The notes: generated from the sequence alone by a model not told the origin. Positions 34,335-46,385 are shown, counted from the stretch's first letter. The stretch is 60,000 bases of DNA from Membranipora membranacea (GCA_914767715.1 OU612070.1:26774025-26834024); one strand, 5' to 3'. Numbers and translations: made by a program.

Positions 34335-36993
34335 AAGGAGAACTCATGACAAATGAGCAGTTACTACACAAGTATAATATGATAGAGCAGATTGGTGTTG
34401 ATGAAGCTTTGGTGATTGAGAATATTGATGATGGTGAGTGGAAATTGTCTGTAAGGTTGTTCTAGCTCTAGTCTATGTAGCCTGTCTTGAAAAGACCCGC
34501 TATAGTCTATGGTGAAAATTAATGCTATGCATTTTGTTTAAATATTTACGACTAGACTTAATTTATATCATTCGATCAAAAGATTCCATTGGATTTGGTA
34601 CTTTGCTATAGATACTTACTATATTTGATTTGTACAGTATGCAATTTCTTCAATGACAACTTTTATCATTCTGTTGCGAATAGCACAAGAATTGAATTAG
34701 ACGATTATTTGCCAATTTGCTAGCATAATGATTGCATATCTTCTGGGTTTATTATACAGCCAAGAATAAGCAGCAGTGTGCTCACCAGTTGTCGGCTGCA
34801 ATTCAGCATTGTACAAGGTGGAGAGCAGATCATGTTCACTTCTGAAACAGACACTCAATCAAACTGTCCCTGATAAAGATGGAACAGTCTGTTATATCTG
34901 GATTATCATTGAGCCAGTAGCTACCAACACAGCTTTCTCATATTACTCTGGTGGTTATAACAACTTGGCTTCTACATATGCCGCCTCAGGGGCTACACCG
35001 CCTTCATCGGTAACAGTGGTCACCGGAACCAGTCAAGCATCACCGACATCACCAACTTCAGCAAAGCCATCAACAACATCGTCTCCTATATTGTTAATAG
35101 CCATACCAACAACAATAGAAACATCAGCAGCTGTTGCTCAAACTTCACCCATAGTGATACCACAGACAACAGAACTCATCCTCATGTCGGTAAAGCTTTT
35201 AACACGACCTGCTTTGACAATCCATTGTGTCCAAAGTAAAGTGGCGGAAGTCGATCAAATCAGCGAAAGCAATGAGATCAATTAAAGCTCAATAGAGTTA
35301 TTTATGTTGTTCTTCAGCTCTTTTTTTAAAAATTTTGTTAAAATGTCTTTGGCTTGAAATATATCCAATGGAATCGATTAGGTATTCAATTTAATTGTTT
35401 GACATCTTTTGCTTATGTGGCAGGGGCACTGATATATTGATGGACTAGCGGAGCATATCTGACCCTAAACTAGCATATAGCAATTTATGTATGATTGCTG
35501 GAAACAATGCCGCAACTTTGATTGGTCCAAAAGTTCAGTAATGCTACAGCTGACACATTGTAAACATTTGTAGACATAGTAGCCTGCCTGTATCACTCTG
35601 CTTGCAGGATAGCCTTGTGACATAGTCTATCTCTGCAGCACAGCGGTGGTGGCGCTGCCTTTCATCAAGAAAGGCAACTCCCAGTGTACAAGGTTATTAG
35701 ATATCAAAGCCAGTGTTCCATGTAGGCCAAACTATTTCTAAATTATGGGTTTTTATTGTTTCCCAATTTGGGTACTCAGGCTAGGTGAATTAGTTCAAGC
35801 CCTATGCTGCAGAGGCGAAAGTATGCCTCAACAGTTCGCACATGCGCATGGTGTGCCTGTATTGTTAAAGGTCCTTACCGGGACGTCAGTCAATGCATAA
35901 CGATAAAGCTGTCAGAATCAGCTACATCCAGTTACTGCCACAAAGTTATTCACTGATTCGATATCTCCACAAATAGCCATACTGTGCCACTTTACCAATG
36001 ATCCCTGAATTCAATGTACAGGAGTATCAAACACATAACATTGTTCATTTTAGATTTGTGTATCAATGGGGGATGTATGTAGGACTGTGATGCTACTTGT
36101 GGATAAATATGCTTCCCGGAAATTACCTCGGTAGTATATTGAAATAAATTCACATGTTTAGGTAAGCAGTAGATTTTCGGTACAAATATTATTTCATATC
36201 TGTTGATAGAATATGACCCAATATGTGTCATAATATTCAGTATTTGGATGTTTAATATAAAGATGAATGAGGCCCTAGTCTCCAGAAGAAGCTTTGAATA
36301 GCCAAGTAATAAATAGTTCCTATATCTCATCATTTACCTTGTGTTCATGATTATTTTTTCCCAGGGCGGTGTAGTTACTGCACAGCTGAATATCTTCAGA
36401 ATAATAGGAATGAATTGGGGTTAGAGATAGGCTATCTTTGTGGTTGGTTCGTGTCGACAAACTATCCAGACAGGTTTCAGATAGGCATCAATCTATCCTG
36501 GGATATCCTCGTAGATGTATCAGCTTACAGCCCTTTACAGCTCTATTTTTACAGATTTGAGGTAAACACTTGTAATACTTTTACATGTACAATAACTCTT
36601 GGTTTTAGATTAAAGGGACACTCAATAATGTCTTACTTAGGACCTCATTACCATAATAATTCTAAATAACCATCATCTTACATCATTCATCTAATTTATG
36701 ATCTCTCATTTGCATAAACTGAGGATGGCATATATTTTAGCTTAAGCAATGTGCGGGAGGCCTTCACAATGAGTACAAGACTGGAGCTTCCTGTGGTGAT
36801 TCAGACTATCTGGGAGTGGCTGATCAATCTGTCTTATTAGCCTCATACTGTGGTACTATCTACAACTCTGATCTCCCTTACAAACCTCCCCCAGTCTGGA
36901 TACCGCCTACTCTACAACGTGTCAGGTTCAAACTCAAGTCTGGTTATGAGATGTGTAGTGTTGGCAAGATACTTGTTTATTTTGAATTTCCAT
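34335..36993 (+). pseudogene. Secreted PAN/apple-Ser/Thr stalk-CUB protein gene, frameshifted
   Basis: Recognised exons: 34,335-34,435 (ELMTNEQLLHKYN, ending GATGATG/GTGAGT); about 34,760-35,188 (PAN-like, then a Thr/Ser/Pro-rich stalk, possible donor TCG/GTAAAG); about 36,364-36,564; 36,741-36,993. The PAN exon starts AKNKQQCAHQL in phase with the previous donor, but GCNSALYKVESRSCSLL, the rest of the PAN signature, lies in another frame: one base is missing or extra near 34,790. The last two exons form a CUB-like module (YPDRFQ, LQLYFYRFE, GDSDYLGV, YCG) ending at TGA. The intron or exons between 35,188 and 36,364 are unresolved, so these could be two genes. No signal peptide exon was found. 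Confidence 0.55.
35286..36363. other. Unassigned stretch inside the PAN/CUB locus
   Basis: No convincing exon. A 54-nt candidate at about 35,640-35,693 has an acceptor (TCTCTGCAG) and a GTTATT end, but its product is unremarkable and I do not call it. Confidence 0.5.
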
Positions 36994-37753
36994 GAAAGTT
37001 TTTTGAAATTTTCACACTAGTTTAGTATATAAAATATTTATCTGGATGTCTATAGAAGTCATAGTGTTGATGTGAAGTTTTGTGGTGGTTTAGGAGAAAA
37101 AGTTGTTTGTATTGGTTAAAATACATACACAGCTATATAGGGTTGGTGTGTGTGTGTGTTTATTTTTGACTCCTTTGATAGGGAGGGGTGAGTAATACCC
37201 CATTTCCAAACTAATCCCGCATCTATAGAGATTATGCATTCGTTAAACTCTATATATTCTTAGGGAGTTCATTCTGTGAAGCCTGAAATAATACAAGTCA
37301 GACTAGTCTGACGAGTCCAGTATTATTTGCAGATATCACCATATTTTATCCCTCAAATAAGACATGGAAAAATATTTGTTGTTGCATACTCTGATTCAGA
37401 TTCAATGTTGCTGCAAAATTTTTCTTATACACTAAATTTTGTTTCACGTTGAAATTATAGAAACAAAATAAAAAATAGGTGCCACCCTAATTTGGGAAAC
37501 CTCAAATGCGCTATTGGTTTGTGTTTGTATGTCGTCAGTATTTAAGACGATAAGTTTGATATATGTTTTTCCTCACGTTGATTCTTTATCTTCGCACCTT
37601 TCAGTGACTAGCGTAGCTATAAAAAGCGAGTAAATGCTATGCTATGCATAATGGGACATTGAGTGTGGCATAATGTCAATGTGTTAAGGACATAACGCAA
37701 AGTTACTGAAGAGCAGTGTCCTATATATACAGTTTCTTCTCAGACCTATACTC
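36994..37753. other. Intergenic region between convergent genes
   Basis: Holds the 3' sides of two convergent genes, a TG microsatellite near 37,147, and a third copy of the 12-bp palindrome CAGACTAGTCTG at 37,299-37,310. Nothing else seen. Confidence 0.6.
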
Positions 37754-40700
37754 TCATTTTCTGTTTCTGTTGTGGTAATGGTCAGACATCAAGGAATGAT
37801 GGTTGACGATCACCACTCCAGGATTGGCCACAGTCATCTGTAGAAGTGCCTTTATTGTTGCCTTCCTCGCTTTCTTCTGCAGTACTTTAAATGTGAACAC
37901 TACTGTGAAGGCCAGCAGTAGAGTGAACATCAAGGCAATAATAATCATGAAATATTGTGTCTCATGTTCGTCTTCACTTGCTGAAAATGACAACCATCTA
38001 TTACTGGGAAAGAATGATCAAACTAGCAGAATATATCGCAATTGAGTTCTGAGATAGGAAACTCCGGTGTTCTTCAATATTGTATCTTTGTTGATCAGGA
38101 ATAATACTTTTAGCTCAAATATTCCGTGATACTGTTTAACCTTTGGTTGCCAATAAAAGTATATATACCTCAGAGCACTCTTTATTTCTTGGTATTTTAT
38201 GTGAACCAATTGGTTTGCTTGGGCCACATTAACGGGCGATGAGTTTATTCTAAGCATTCCGCAATTCTGTTCCCGATGAATTTTTAGGTTCATTCTTCCA
38301 TTAGTATAACAATGCTCAGTTCGCAGTGTTTGAATCAGTATGATTATAGCTTCAGAGTGCTCACAGAAGCTACTGCACTGAACTCTCCACATACAGGAAT
38401 CTCATATTTATTGGAATTGAACACATTAGTCTAGTTTATACTTACTGGGCTGAACAAAACATTGTTCAGGACTTTCATCTCCTCCGCTTGGACAGTTCAA
38501 ATTGCTGTTACAAAGTAATTCATCTGATATACAGCCTATCTGATCTTTGCAGTCAAAACTTCCATCACCACATTTAACTGAAATTGAGACACAAAAAACA
38601 TGAGGTTATGTGATATCATAAATTTATTCTAAATTTTGATAATTCTGAATTGTCTCAATGATAGATCTCAGTCCAGCATTTTTATGGATTCTCTCTCTCC
38701 CAGCAACTTTTTGATGTTTAAACTATTACATGGAGCTCACCTATTGTATAGATAAATAACAAAGATGTAATAATAAAACATTTAAAGACTTAAAGGAATA
38801 AATTTTAATAGAACAAATATGAATAGAAAGTAAAAGTGATAAAGAAAGAAGTTATACCCATGATAGAAGTGAGTGGGAACTGGAGTACCCTCAAAATTAG
38901 ATGGGGTAGCATCTCCCGCTGGTTTCTGAGCAAAAACTTTGAAAATGACTCTTTTTCATCAGATATTAAATACATGATCAATCATCAATCACACTAATGC
39001 AAATCTATATTCCTTTGTTATGTTGAACTCAACAAAGATACTGCAACGATTTTTGAAACAAGTACCAAGAAAGAAAGATGCCCACTTAGATCACAGATCA
39101 TACCTATAGCTGATACGTTGACGATGAAGTTAGGGACATAGCTGATATTTCTAGAGTAGAGATGAAGCATGAATCTATCTGATGTAACAAACACCTGGGT
39201 GTGGTTCAGTATGAAGGTATATTTGTGAGTCATGTGTCTATCCTTACTACTCCATAAGTACTGGTCTGTCGGGTAGATCTCCATAGAAAGATCCTCAGAG
39301 GTACGCAGCTTTGAAGACTGATTATGTACAGAGTCTATCCATAACCACAGCTAAATAATTCAACAAATACTTAAGACACACATTTCTTTACACATCACAG
39401 CACTCAAATGATTAGAAGCTAGACGGTTCAATGTATCCCAAACTGAATTGAGGCTATGAAACAAGGCTAAACTTGGTAATCTCAATTGCTTCTTTCACAT
39501 TTACTTAACCAAATACAACACAGGGATGTTATGTCAAGACAACACGCCGGCAATTGCAATACATAAGTATGATCCAATATGCCTTTACTCAGTAGTTCCC
39601 CCCCCCCCCTCAGGCTAATGGAGGCCCACCCATAGACGAATGTAGATGAACGAGATACTTCGATTAACTCTGAATGAACTTACGGGTTCGTCCATGTTCA
39701 CGTTGTGCACGTCCCAGACACAGTCTACAGATCTCTGATCTACATGATTGACATACACCTCCTGCTGCGATACTGGGAACTGCAGCTCCTTGTCCACTTG
39801 TATGTAAAAGTAGCAATCTGAAATCAGGAGAGACGATCGCTAATAAGGTCAATCTAACAAAACACCTATCATATCGGATAGTATTGGAACAGTCCAATTT
39901 ATATGATTGTGCCAATTATCACATGATGATAATGATGACTGACTATTTTGGAGAGAAGCGCATCATCTCATCATTTGTTATAAGTGCATTTGAACTCACT
40001 TTCTCATTGATTTTTTTCGAATTCTTCATCGAATAACACTTTGCGATGTAGAGTCTTGAAACCCACAGCAGTATTCCTATTTATATATTTAACTTACCTA
40101 TATCCTCCCTCGAAGCTGTAACGAATCAAATGTAAACATTTAAATATTTTTTTTTAATTTCTTCCAGTATATTATGTTTCTGCATGTTTCTGATATTTAC
40201 TATCACAAAAAAAAACAGACCAAAATATCTTAGAGGATGAAATTTGAGAGAGAGTTTAGTTCGGCTAGTTATTTAGATGACTTAAAGTTAGCTAGTACCA
40301 ACCCAAGCTAGCCAGGTTTGGAGTTTCTCTAATGTAGGGATATCGAATGCTATCCTAGCCATGTCTGAAAAGGCCAATGATTATTCTACCAATACTTTAG
40401 TTGTCAAGGGTATCCTTCAGGCCAACACACCTCCTTGGCTCAACTATTTATATTCAATTGGTAGGAAGTTATTATTTTGTTGCGATATGATTAACAGGGT
40501 TCACAAATCACAAATGGCAGTCCATCGACATTTCCCAATAGTTGATATATTTTGCCAATATTTACTGGAATAGTTTACCTTTTGTTAAGTTCTCATATCT
40601 GAATTTCATCTTGAAGCCAGCCTTGTTGGAGTGACCATCCGTTTTGAACACGATCCTCATATGTCTGGTGGTACTGACGATTGGCTTATACTGAGATTCC

Positions 40701-41735
40701 TCCCCACAGAGTCGGCCTGTCAGGTTCTGGGAAAAGTGGTACGGCCCATCCTGGAGCTGTATGTAGTCGTAATCACAGTCTCTGTTCTCGTGGAAGTGAG
40801 TCTCAATGTCAAAACCATCGATGAACTCCACTTCTACTCGCTTCCCTACTGGTGCTTGAGATGTCAAAATCAAAATACAAAGTTAGCTAACGTCATTTTG
40901 ATTCAAAAAATACATTTTTATTTCAGATTCGTTTTGTAGGTCTAATGCAAACAGCATACATTTAATAAGGAGTCATCTATCTTTTTATTTCATATATTTT
41001 TTTCTTATTTCAGATTTATTTTATGGGTTAAATGCAAACTGTATATTTTTAATAAGATTTCAAAGGGAGTGCTTACAGAAGTTATGTGGAACTCATCTTT
41101 TTTGTTCTTAGTTTCTTAGTTGGTTCATTTGTAATGTACGCCTTTTACATCATTGAATACCAATAAGAAGAAGTATTTTTCAGTAATCAATTTATACCCG
41201 TGATGACTTTGACGCAGTGTAGATTTGCAGAATAGAATTCTTTGTCTGGAGCTTGGCTTCCAAATATGTAAGTATCAAATCCTGTCACAAACGGCCAGCA
41301 TTCGTAATCATTCAAATCCATCGCCTCCATGTCAAAGTGTAGTGCAGGCTCATGTGGCTCAAATGTGGACGACTCAGCAAATGCTTTAAAGAATAAAAAC
41401 AAGAATTCATAATACTGTCAGTGTATAACATCACATTGACAACTTGAGCCATGAGGGGCAAAACAAAATCGGTGTAGATAACACATTCATGCGAAGACAA
41501 GTACAACCTGGAAAACAGTAACACACTAGTGTGAAAGAACTTTGTTGGAAAATTGTAATCTTAAAAAAACTAAAAGGAAGATTTTAATGTTCGAGTCATT
41601 TTCTTGATACTTGATTCTTTATCCACTAGGGGAATACATGTGAAATCTAATGAAGGATATGATTGAATAACGAGATGACTTACCTAACAGACATAGCCAC
41701 GATATGGCGTTGACAGATCTCTTACTGTTCAGCAT
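37754..41735 (-). CDS. NETO-like single-pass receptor: CUB, CUB-like, LDLa, transmembrane
   Basis: Ten exons: 41,684-41,735; 41,198-41,383; 40,579-40,854; 40,098-40,115; 39,684-39,817; 39,104-39,350; 38,889-38,918; 38,446-38,577; 38,169-38,382; 37,754-37,976. They total 1,512 nt, 503 codons plus stop, in one frame. Signal peptide MLNSKRSVNAISWLCLLAFA; CUB domain across exons 2-3 (YECWPF, LHC, CDYDYIQLQDGPY, GRLCGEE, GFKMKFRYE); a CUB-like domain with few cysteines in exons 5-6; LDLa in exon 8 (CGDGSFDCKDQIGCISDELL, ending GGDESPEQC); a Cys-bearing region in exon 9; transmembrane FMIIIALMFTLLLAFTVVFTF and a ~37-residue basic tail. CUB-CUB-LDLa-TM order is that of neuropilin/tolloid-like (NETO) receptors, but the tail is much shorter. 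Exons 4 (18 nt) and 7 (30 nt) are micro-exons; exon 7 and the exon 9-10 borders are least certain. Confidence 0.82.
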
Positions 41736-42245
41736 GATCACTACAGGGAGTCAATGGATAACAATTAAATTGTGACAATCAAAAAGCAGGTCATCACCTC
41801 AACAACAATAGGGTGCATTATCTTGTCAACAATTCTGAGTGGCAATATAATTGTAGAAGATCTGGATTTTGATCCTGGCAATTTCAGCCTAGCCACCTCA
41901 TAGTCCGCTTTGAATATCGGATTTTGGTCTTGGGTATTCAGTAGCAAAAATGAGAATAAAATGATTAACCAAACAGGCCACCTAGGGAATCGATACCGGC
42001 GTTCAAATTTTCTATTGGTGGTGACACACTGAATTAGATTCTTCTCTTAGAATGGAAATAGTATCATAGCGTTATACGGTTAGGACACTAAACACAGGGA
42101 CCCATCTGACTGTTATCTGATTGGCTGTCCCTAGTAGCATGAATAATTAGCCTGAGAAATCGTCTTGTTTACAAAATTGCAAACAGTAATTATACCCCTA
42201 CAGTGTCGATGATTAGGGCATTTCTAGATTGCTACTGGGGACTGG
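41736..42245 (-). promoter_or_regulatory. Upstream region of the NETO-like gene
   Basis: About 500 bp between the Gag remnant and the signal-peptide exon. It holds a minus-strand CCAAT (AGCCAATCAGATAA, near 42,115-42,130) but no clear TATA. It could equally be the 3' remains of the Gag element, although I find no matching LTR on the other side. Confidence 0.3.
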
Positions 42246-43655
42246 CTATTTTTGCAAGCCCTTTGTTTTGCAAAAGAAAGCTAATGATGCTATTCCAGAT
42301 ATGGAATTCAATGTGGTGACACTGTAATTCTCAAGTAAGTCATTTCCTTGTGGCGTATCAGGTCTTCTTGTAGTGTCCGTAATGGCAGTTGATAGCAAAC
42401 AGTCATGAATTGTCATATTGTCAAAGTCATTATCCAAGTCTTCAATTTCTAATAGATCAGTATTTTCGCCTTGCCTGTCGCATTCTATGTCAAACCTTAA
42501 TATCGTGTCCTCACAACCATTCCTATCAGTTTCAACAGTTGTTGTGAAGCAGTCATAAAATATCATATTGTTATGGTTATGGTCATTGTCAGTACAGGGG
42601 TCACCAATTCCTAATTGATCAGCATTTTCACCCTGTCTGTCAAAATTTGAGTCATATCCAAATACCATATCACAACCACTAGTGTCAAAACTAAGGTCGG
42701 ATTCAGATTCCATGTCGTCGTCGTGTCCAAAAATCATGTCATTCTGAATATTAATGTTTTGATCAGGCACTAGTTGCAGGCTCATTGCATTAAAAACGGC
42801 ATAATTTTCTAAAATCCCTTCATCATCTGAAGTCCTGCAATCTTGTTCTATTTCTTCATTAACGGTTACACCTCCATGTGGTAAATTTCTGGGTTCAGAC
42901 ATACCCCGCGAATGATTTATGGCTGTCTGGTTGTTAAATCCTTGGTGGCGATTACTATTGAAATTCCTATTATCCCAGTAGCCCCTGTTTTCATTGTTGA
43001 AGTTCCTACTAATGGGTCCATTTCTACGTGGGCAGTCCCTAGATATATGATTAGGTGCCCCACATGAAAAACACGACTGGTTAAACCTACGGTTTTGAGG
43101 AGGGCGATGGTAACGATGGTTTGAATCCCTCTAGAAAGCTGACACAGAGTTTGCTGTACCAGCCAACCCCGTTTCGACAGCTGTCGCTGCCTGAAAGAGC
43201 TCGCTGAGCGATCTTCCAGCCAGCGGCAACACTGCCTCCTGGATCCTAGGTTTAAGACCTGTCCTAAAATGAAGGAGAATAAAAGGACTCGTCTCCTCTA
43301 GATCGCTTTGAGCAATAGTTTTCCGAAAACGTTCATAATACAATGAAACACTCTCCTCCACGCCCTGCCTCATTGCTGAGACAGCCATTGCTGTGTGTTC
43401 CGATCCCTTTCCAGCCCTTACTCTCAATTTGAGAGCTTGTTTTACTGTATTATAATCTGCTCCAGGACTGGATTTAATTATTTCCCTCAGATATGTTGCA
43501 GCCAGTTCTTTTACGTATAAACCCATAAGCATTACATATTGATTGGATGGTACTTCATGTAATTTACAGCATATCTCAATATGTGATAAAAATGTTTCAA
43601 AATCTTCATCGGATTTGCCGCCATATCTGAGGTTAAATTTCACCCAGTCTTTCAT
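42246..43655 (-). pseudogene. Retroelement Gag: capsid, TAG, zinc knuckle, acidic repeats
   Basis: One continuous minus-strand frame with a single internal TAG at 43,133-43,131. Before it: a Gag capsid-like domain (FETFLSHIEICCKL, ESVSLYYERFRKTI, LLHFRTGLKPRIQEAV). After it, in the same frame: a CCHC zinc knuckle CFSCGAPNHISRDC (about 43,071-43,030), an Asn/Arg-rich stretch, then about 200 residues of acidic sequence with a two-fold internal repeat (DRQGEN-A/T-D, later NM-I/T plus DC). The stop is either a nonsense mutation or a readthrough site. No protease, RT or integrase follows, and I see no LTR pair, so it is a Gag-only remnant or a captured gag. The start ATG overlaps the previous frame's stop (ATGA). 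Confidence 0.72.
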
Positions 43656-44314
43656 ACCTGTCCATCTTCAGCGTTCCACCTTGGGAGGTTAAGTTCCTGC
43701 AGTCTATAGTCCAGTTTGTCCGTCCATTTTCCAGTGTTCGATCTAGATACTCGCAGCGAGCTCCTCACATCCTGCTGTTCGCTGAGTGCTGTTTTCAGAA
43801 GTTCCTGTGTCTCACCCATCATTTTTCTAAACTCTTCCCCATCACTCCTGGCTCTCCTTGTTATGCTCTTGAGCAGGTCTTTTATCTGGTCATTTTCCTG
43901 CTCCAGTCTTGTTATTTTTGTCCTCAACTCATCTTGTTGCTCGTGTTGCCGATCCATTTGATCCTTTATATATGCATTGAATGTTTCATCTCTGTCCTTG
44001 ATTCTGCTGACCAGTCTGTCACTGTGTTCATTTACTTGCTTTGTTAACTTACTCTTGAATTCTTCAAAAAGAATATAGGTTGTCTGGTTTTCGACTGCAG
44101 CTTCCTCTGCTCGCCTCTCGAATGCCTCAGTTTGCGTGCGGTCAGCATTACATAATTCCTGCACTTCACTTTCCAATTGTGCGATGAGATCATATGCCTT
44201 CATAGTCTCCGGGGCCACATCAGTCACTTGCCCCACTCCTGTCTCTTCCTTCAATTCTTGTTGAGCTGCAGCTCCGTCATCCTTGCTGCTCATTCTGGCA
44301 CACTCCTTCACCAC
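43652..44314 (-). CDS. Coiled-coil N-terminal Gag frame
   Basis: 220 codons, highly charged and heptad-like, rich in Glu, Lys, Arg and Gln (for example LEQENDQIKDLLKSI near residue 135), ending LNLPRWNAEDGQV. It overlaps the capsid frame by ATGA at 43,655-43,652. LP-x-W before a Y-x-G-K-S-D segment is how many Gag proteins enter the capsid domain, so the two frames were probably one protein split by a frameshift, or are joined by frameshifting or reinitiation. The first ATG (44,314) has nothing distinctive around it. Confidence 0.65.
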   Translation of the reverse strand: MVKECARMSSKDDGAAAQQELKEETGVGQVTDVAPETMKAYDLIAQLESEVQELCNADRTQTEAFERRAEEAAVENQTTYILFEEFKSKLTKQVNEHSDRLVSRIKDRDETFNAYIKDQMDRQHEQQDELRTKITRLEQENDQIKDLLKSITRRARSDGEEFRKMMGETQELLKTALSEQQDVRSSLRVSRSNTGKWTDKLDYRLQELNLPRWNAEDGQV

Positions 44315-44820
44315 TCAGGTACGTTGAATATACCCTACTTGAAGCGACAAATGTGACGGCACTTCACCAGTGTGCCAATCACCAGTGGTGAAGATAAGAC
44401 AATATATGTGCATAACTAAACTGTATTTTCTCTCTAAGTTAATACCAACTAAACAAGTTAAAAACCATCTCTTTATATAGCAAACAAAAGGATATGAAAA
44501 TAGGATATCATGTGATGTCCATTAAATTATATAAAGCAGGCAATAGTAAAGCGGTTAATAATTAGTTCGCACCCAACAGAAACGGCAAAGCACGACCACA
44601 CACACCAGGATACAGTCCATTAGTTAATCATTGTTTATTGTTATTAATGTGTATTTGAATGTAATTATTTCTGCCACTGGAAGTAAAATAGGAAAGTATT
44701 ATTATTATGGCATTCCCAGTGACAGCCAGATGGTTCTTTGTGACAACCTGATACGTGATAGGTGATGGCTGTCACAGGTATATATTTATATATACTTTAG
44801 AAAAATAAGGGGTCCAACCC
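44315..44820. other. Upstream of the Gag remnant
   Basis: No gene. It might contain a decayed 5' LTR or leader; I find neither matching repeats near 41.7-42.2 kb nor a convincing primer-binding site. Confidence 0.5.
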
Positions 44821-44829
44821 ATGATCCCT

Positions 44830-45110
44830 CCTTGCTTGTTTTAATCTGGCCTCACCGGAATTTGAACTCGGGCTGAGATCAAACACTAAAACCGCTCAGC
44901 CACGCTGGGCCGCTGAAGCTCGCAAAGCTCAGTGGGAAGTAATCCAGGTCTTTAAATTTAATGATGTAAAGGGTGTAAGTAGTAATAAATAGGTACCAAA
45001 ACAAAACAAGTTAAACCACCAAGTAGTACAAGAGATGATATGTAAATAAAAAATGTCTTCACCAGGATTTGAACTCGGTCGGGCCTCTCACGCAACAAGC
45101 ATGTATGCAT
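44830..45110 (-). mobile_element. Two tandem tRNA-derived SINE copies (minus strand)
   Basis: Read on the minus strand: an upstream copy with B-box-like GAGTTCAAATCC (about 45,085-45,070) and an A/T tail, then a second head with A-box GTGGCTGAGCGG (about 44,910) and B-box GAGTTCAAATTCC (about 44,870). Spacing of A and B boxes fits a tRNA-like promoter. The ends are not foldable into a clean tRNA, so SINE rather than tRNA gene. An inverted counterpart lies at 46,108-46,385. Confidence 0.7.
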
Positions 45111-45790
45111 GGTATATTTATACATAATTGTATATTGTATTTATATATAATTGTACATTGTATATAATTGTAAATAATATTTAATTGTAAATAATACATT
45201 ATTGAAAATAATATACAATTGAATATAATATATCATTGTAAATAATATACAATTGTAAAAAACAGATAGTTGTAAAAAATATACAACTTTATATGAGTGT
45301 AAATAATTTCTGTTTGTGAATAATGCATAATCAAATATAATATATTATATGATTGTATATAATATATGATTGTATACAAAATATGATTGTATATAAAATA
45401 TAATTGAATATAATACATAATTGTAAATAATATATAATTGTAAATAATATATATTTGTATTGAGAATATAATTGTAAATGATATATAATTGAATATAAAA
45501 TAAAATTGTTTATATATATAATTGTATATAATATGTGACTGTTTAGAATATATGATTGTATAGAATAAATGATTGTATGTAAAATATAATTGAATATAAT
45601 ATATGATTGTTTATATTATATCATTGTAAATAACATATTATTGTTTATAAAATATAATTATAAATAATATATAAATGTGAATATTATATAATTGAAAATA
45701 ATATATAATTGTAAATTATTTATAATTGTGGTATTATATTTATATAATTATGGTATTACATTTATATAATTGTGGTATTACACTTACATA
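45105..45790. repeat. AT-rich satellite, degenerate ~17-bp unit
   Basis: About 690 bp of near-pure A/T/G tandem repeats around TATATAATTGTAAATAA, with variants ATTGTATATAA and ATTGAATATAA. Open frames here are chance products of low-complexity sequence. Confidence 0.95.
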
Positions 45791-46107
45791 ATTGTGGTAT
45801 TACATTATATAATTGTCCACAAAACAGTTTTGTGTACAATAATAAACACATGTGTATATAAAATAAAAGAAACCCATATTCAGTGCCATCACTTTTTTCA
45901 AAAGATATTTTTTTGGAAAATAGAAGAGATGGCTGAATCAAAGTCCTGTCTTCAACCACATATGGGTAGTAAAATTAGTTGCGCATGTGTATGTAACATT
46001 TTTACACATTTTTTGCCTTCTTTTCTTTCAAAAATGAAAAATTAAATAAAATTACACAACAGCTAACTTTACCAATTCATGTCTAACTTTAATCTTGAAC
46101 AGCAGGC

Positions 46108-46385
46108 AGGCTTGGCTAAGTGGCTAGTGTGCTCGATCACAGATCAAGAGGCCCAAGTTCAAATTCCGGGGTGGGACAAAATATTATTTTTATAAATTAT
46201 ACCACAGTTAAAACTTGCTTGATGAAGCCAGATTTCATTTACATTATCATCTCTTTTTCTACTTGGTGGTTTAACTCTATTGTTACGGTACCTATTTGTT
46301 ACTATACCTACACCCAATACACCTGGATTATTTTAGCACTGAGCTCTGCAAGCTTCAGTGGGTTAGCGTGGCTGAGCAGATAGAT
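46108..46385 (+). mobile_element. tRNA-derived SINE plus second truncated head (plus strand)
   Basis: A-box-like TTGGCTAAGTGGCTAG (about 46,112) and B-box AAGTTCAAATTCC (about 46,155), a tail to about 46,340, then a second head GTGGCTGAGCAG cut off at about 46,383. It is the inverted counterpart of 44,830-45,110; tails share the segments TACTTGGTGGTTTAAC and GGTACCTATTT. Confidence 0.72.

Noticed and set aside
37141-37160. TG microsatellite as a regulatory element
   Set aside because: An ordinary short dinucleotide run; nothing links it to either gene.
45233-45418. Ile/Tyr-rich protein in the satellite
   Set aside because: Low-complexity translation of tandem AT repeats.
46108-46180. Functional tRNA gene
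   Set aside because: A and B box sequences are present but there is no clean cloverleaf or anticodon arm, and an A/T-rich tail is shared with inverted copies; better a SINE.
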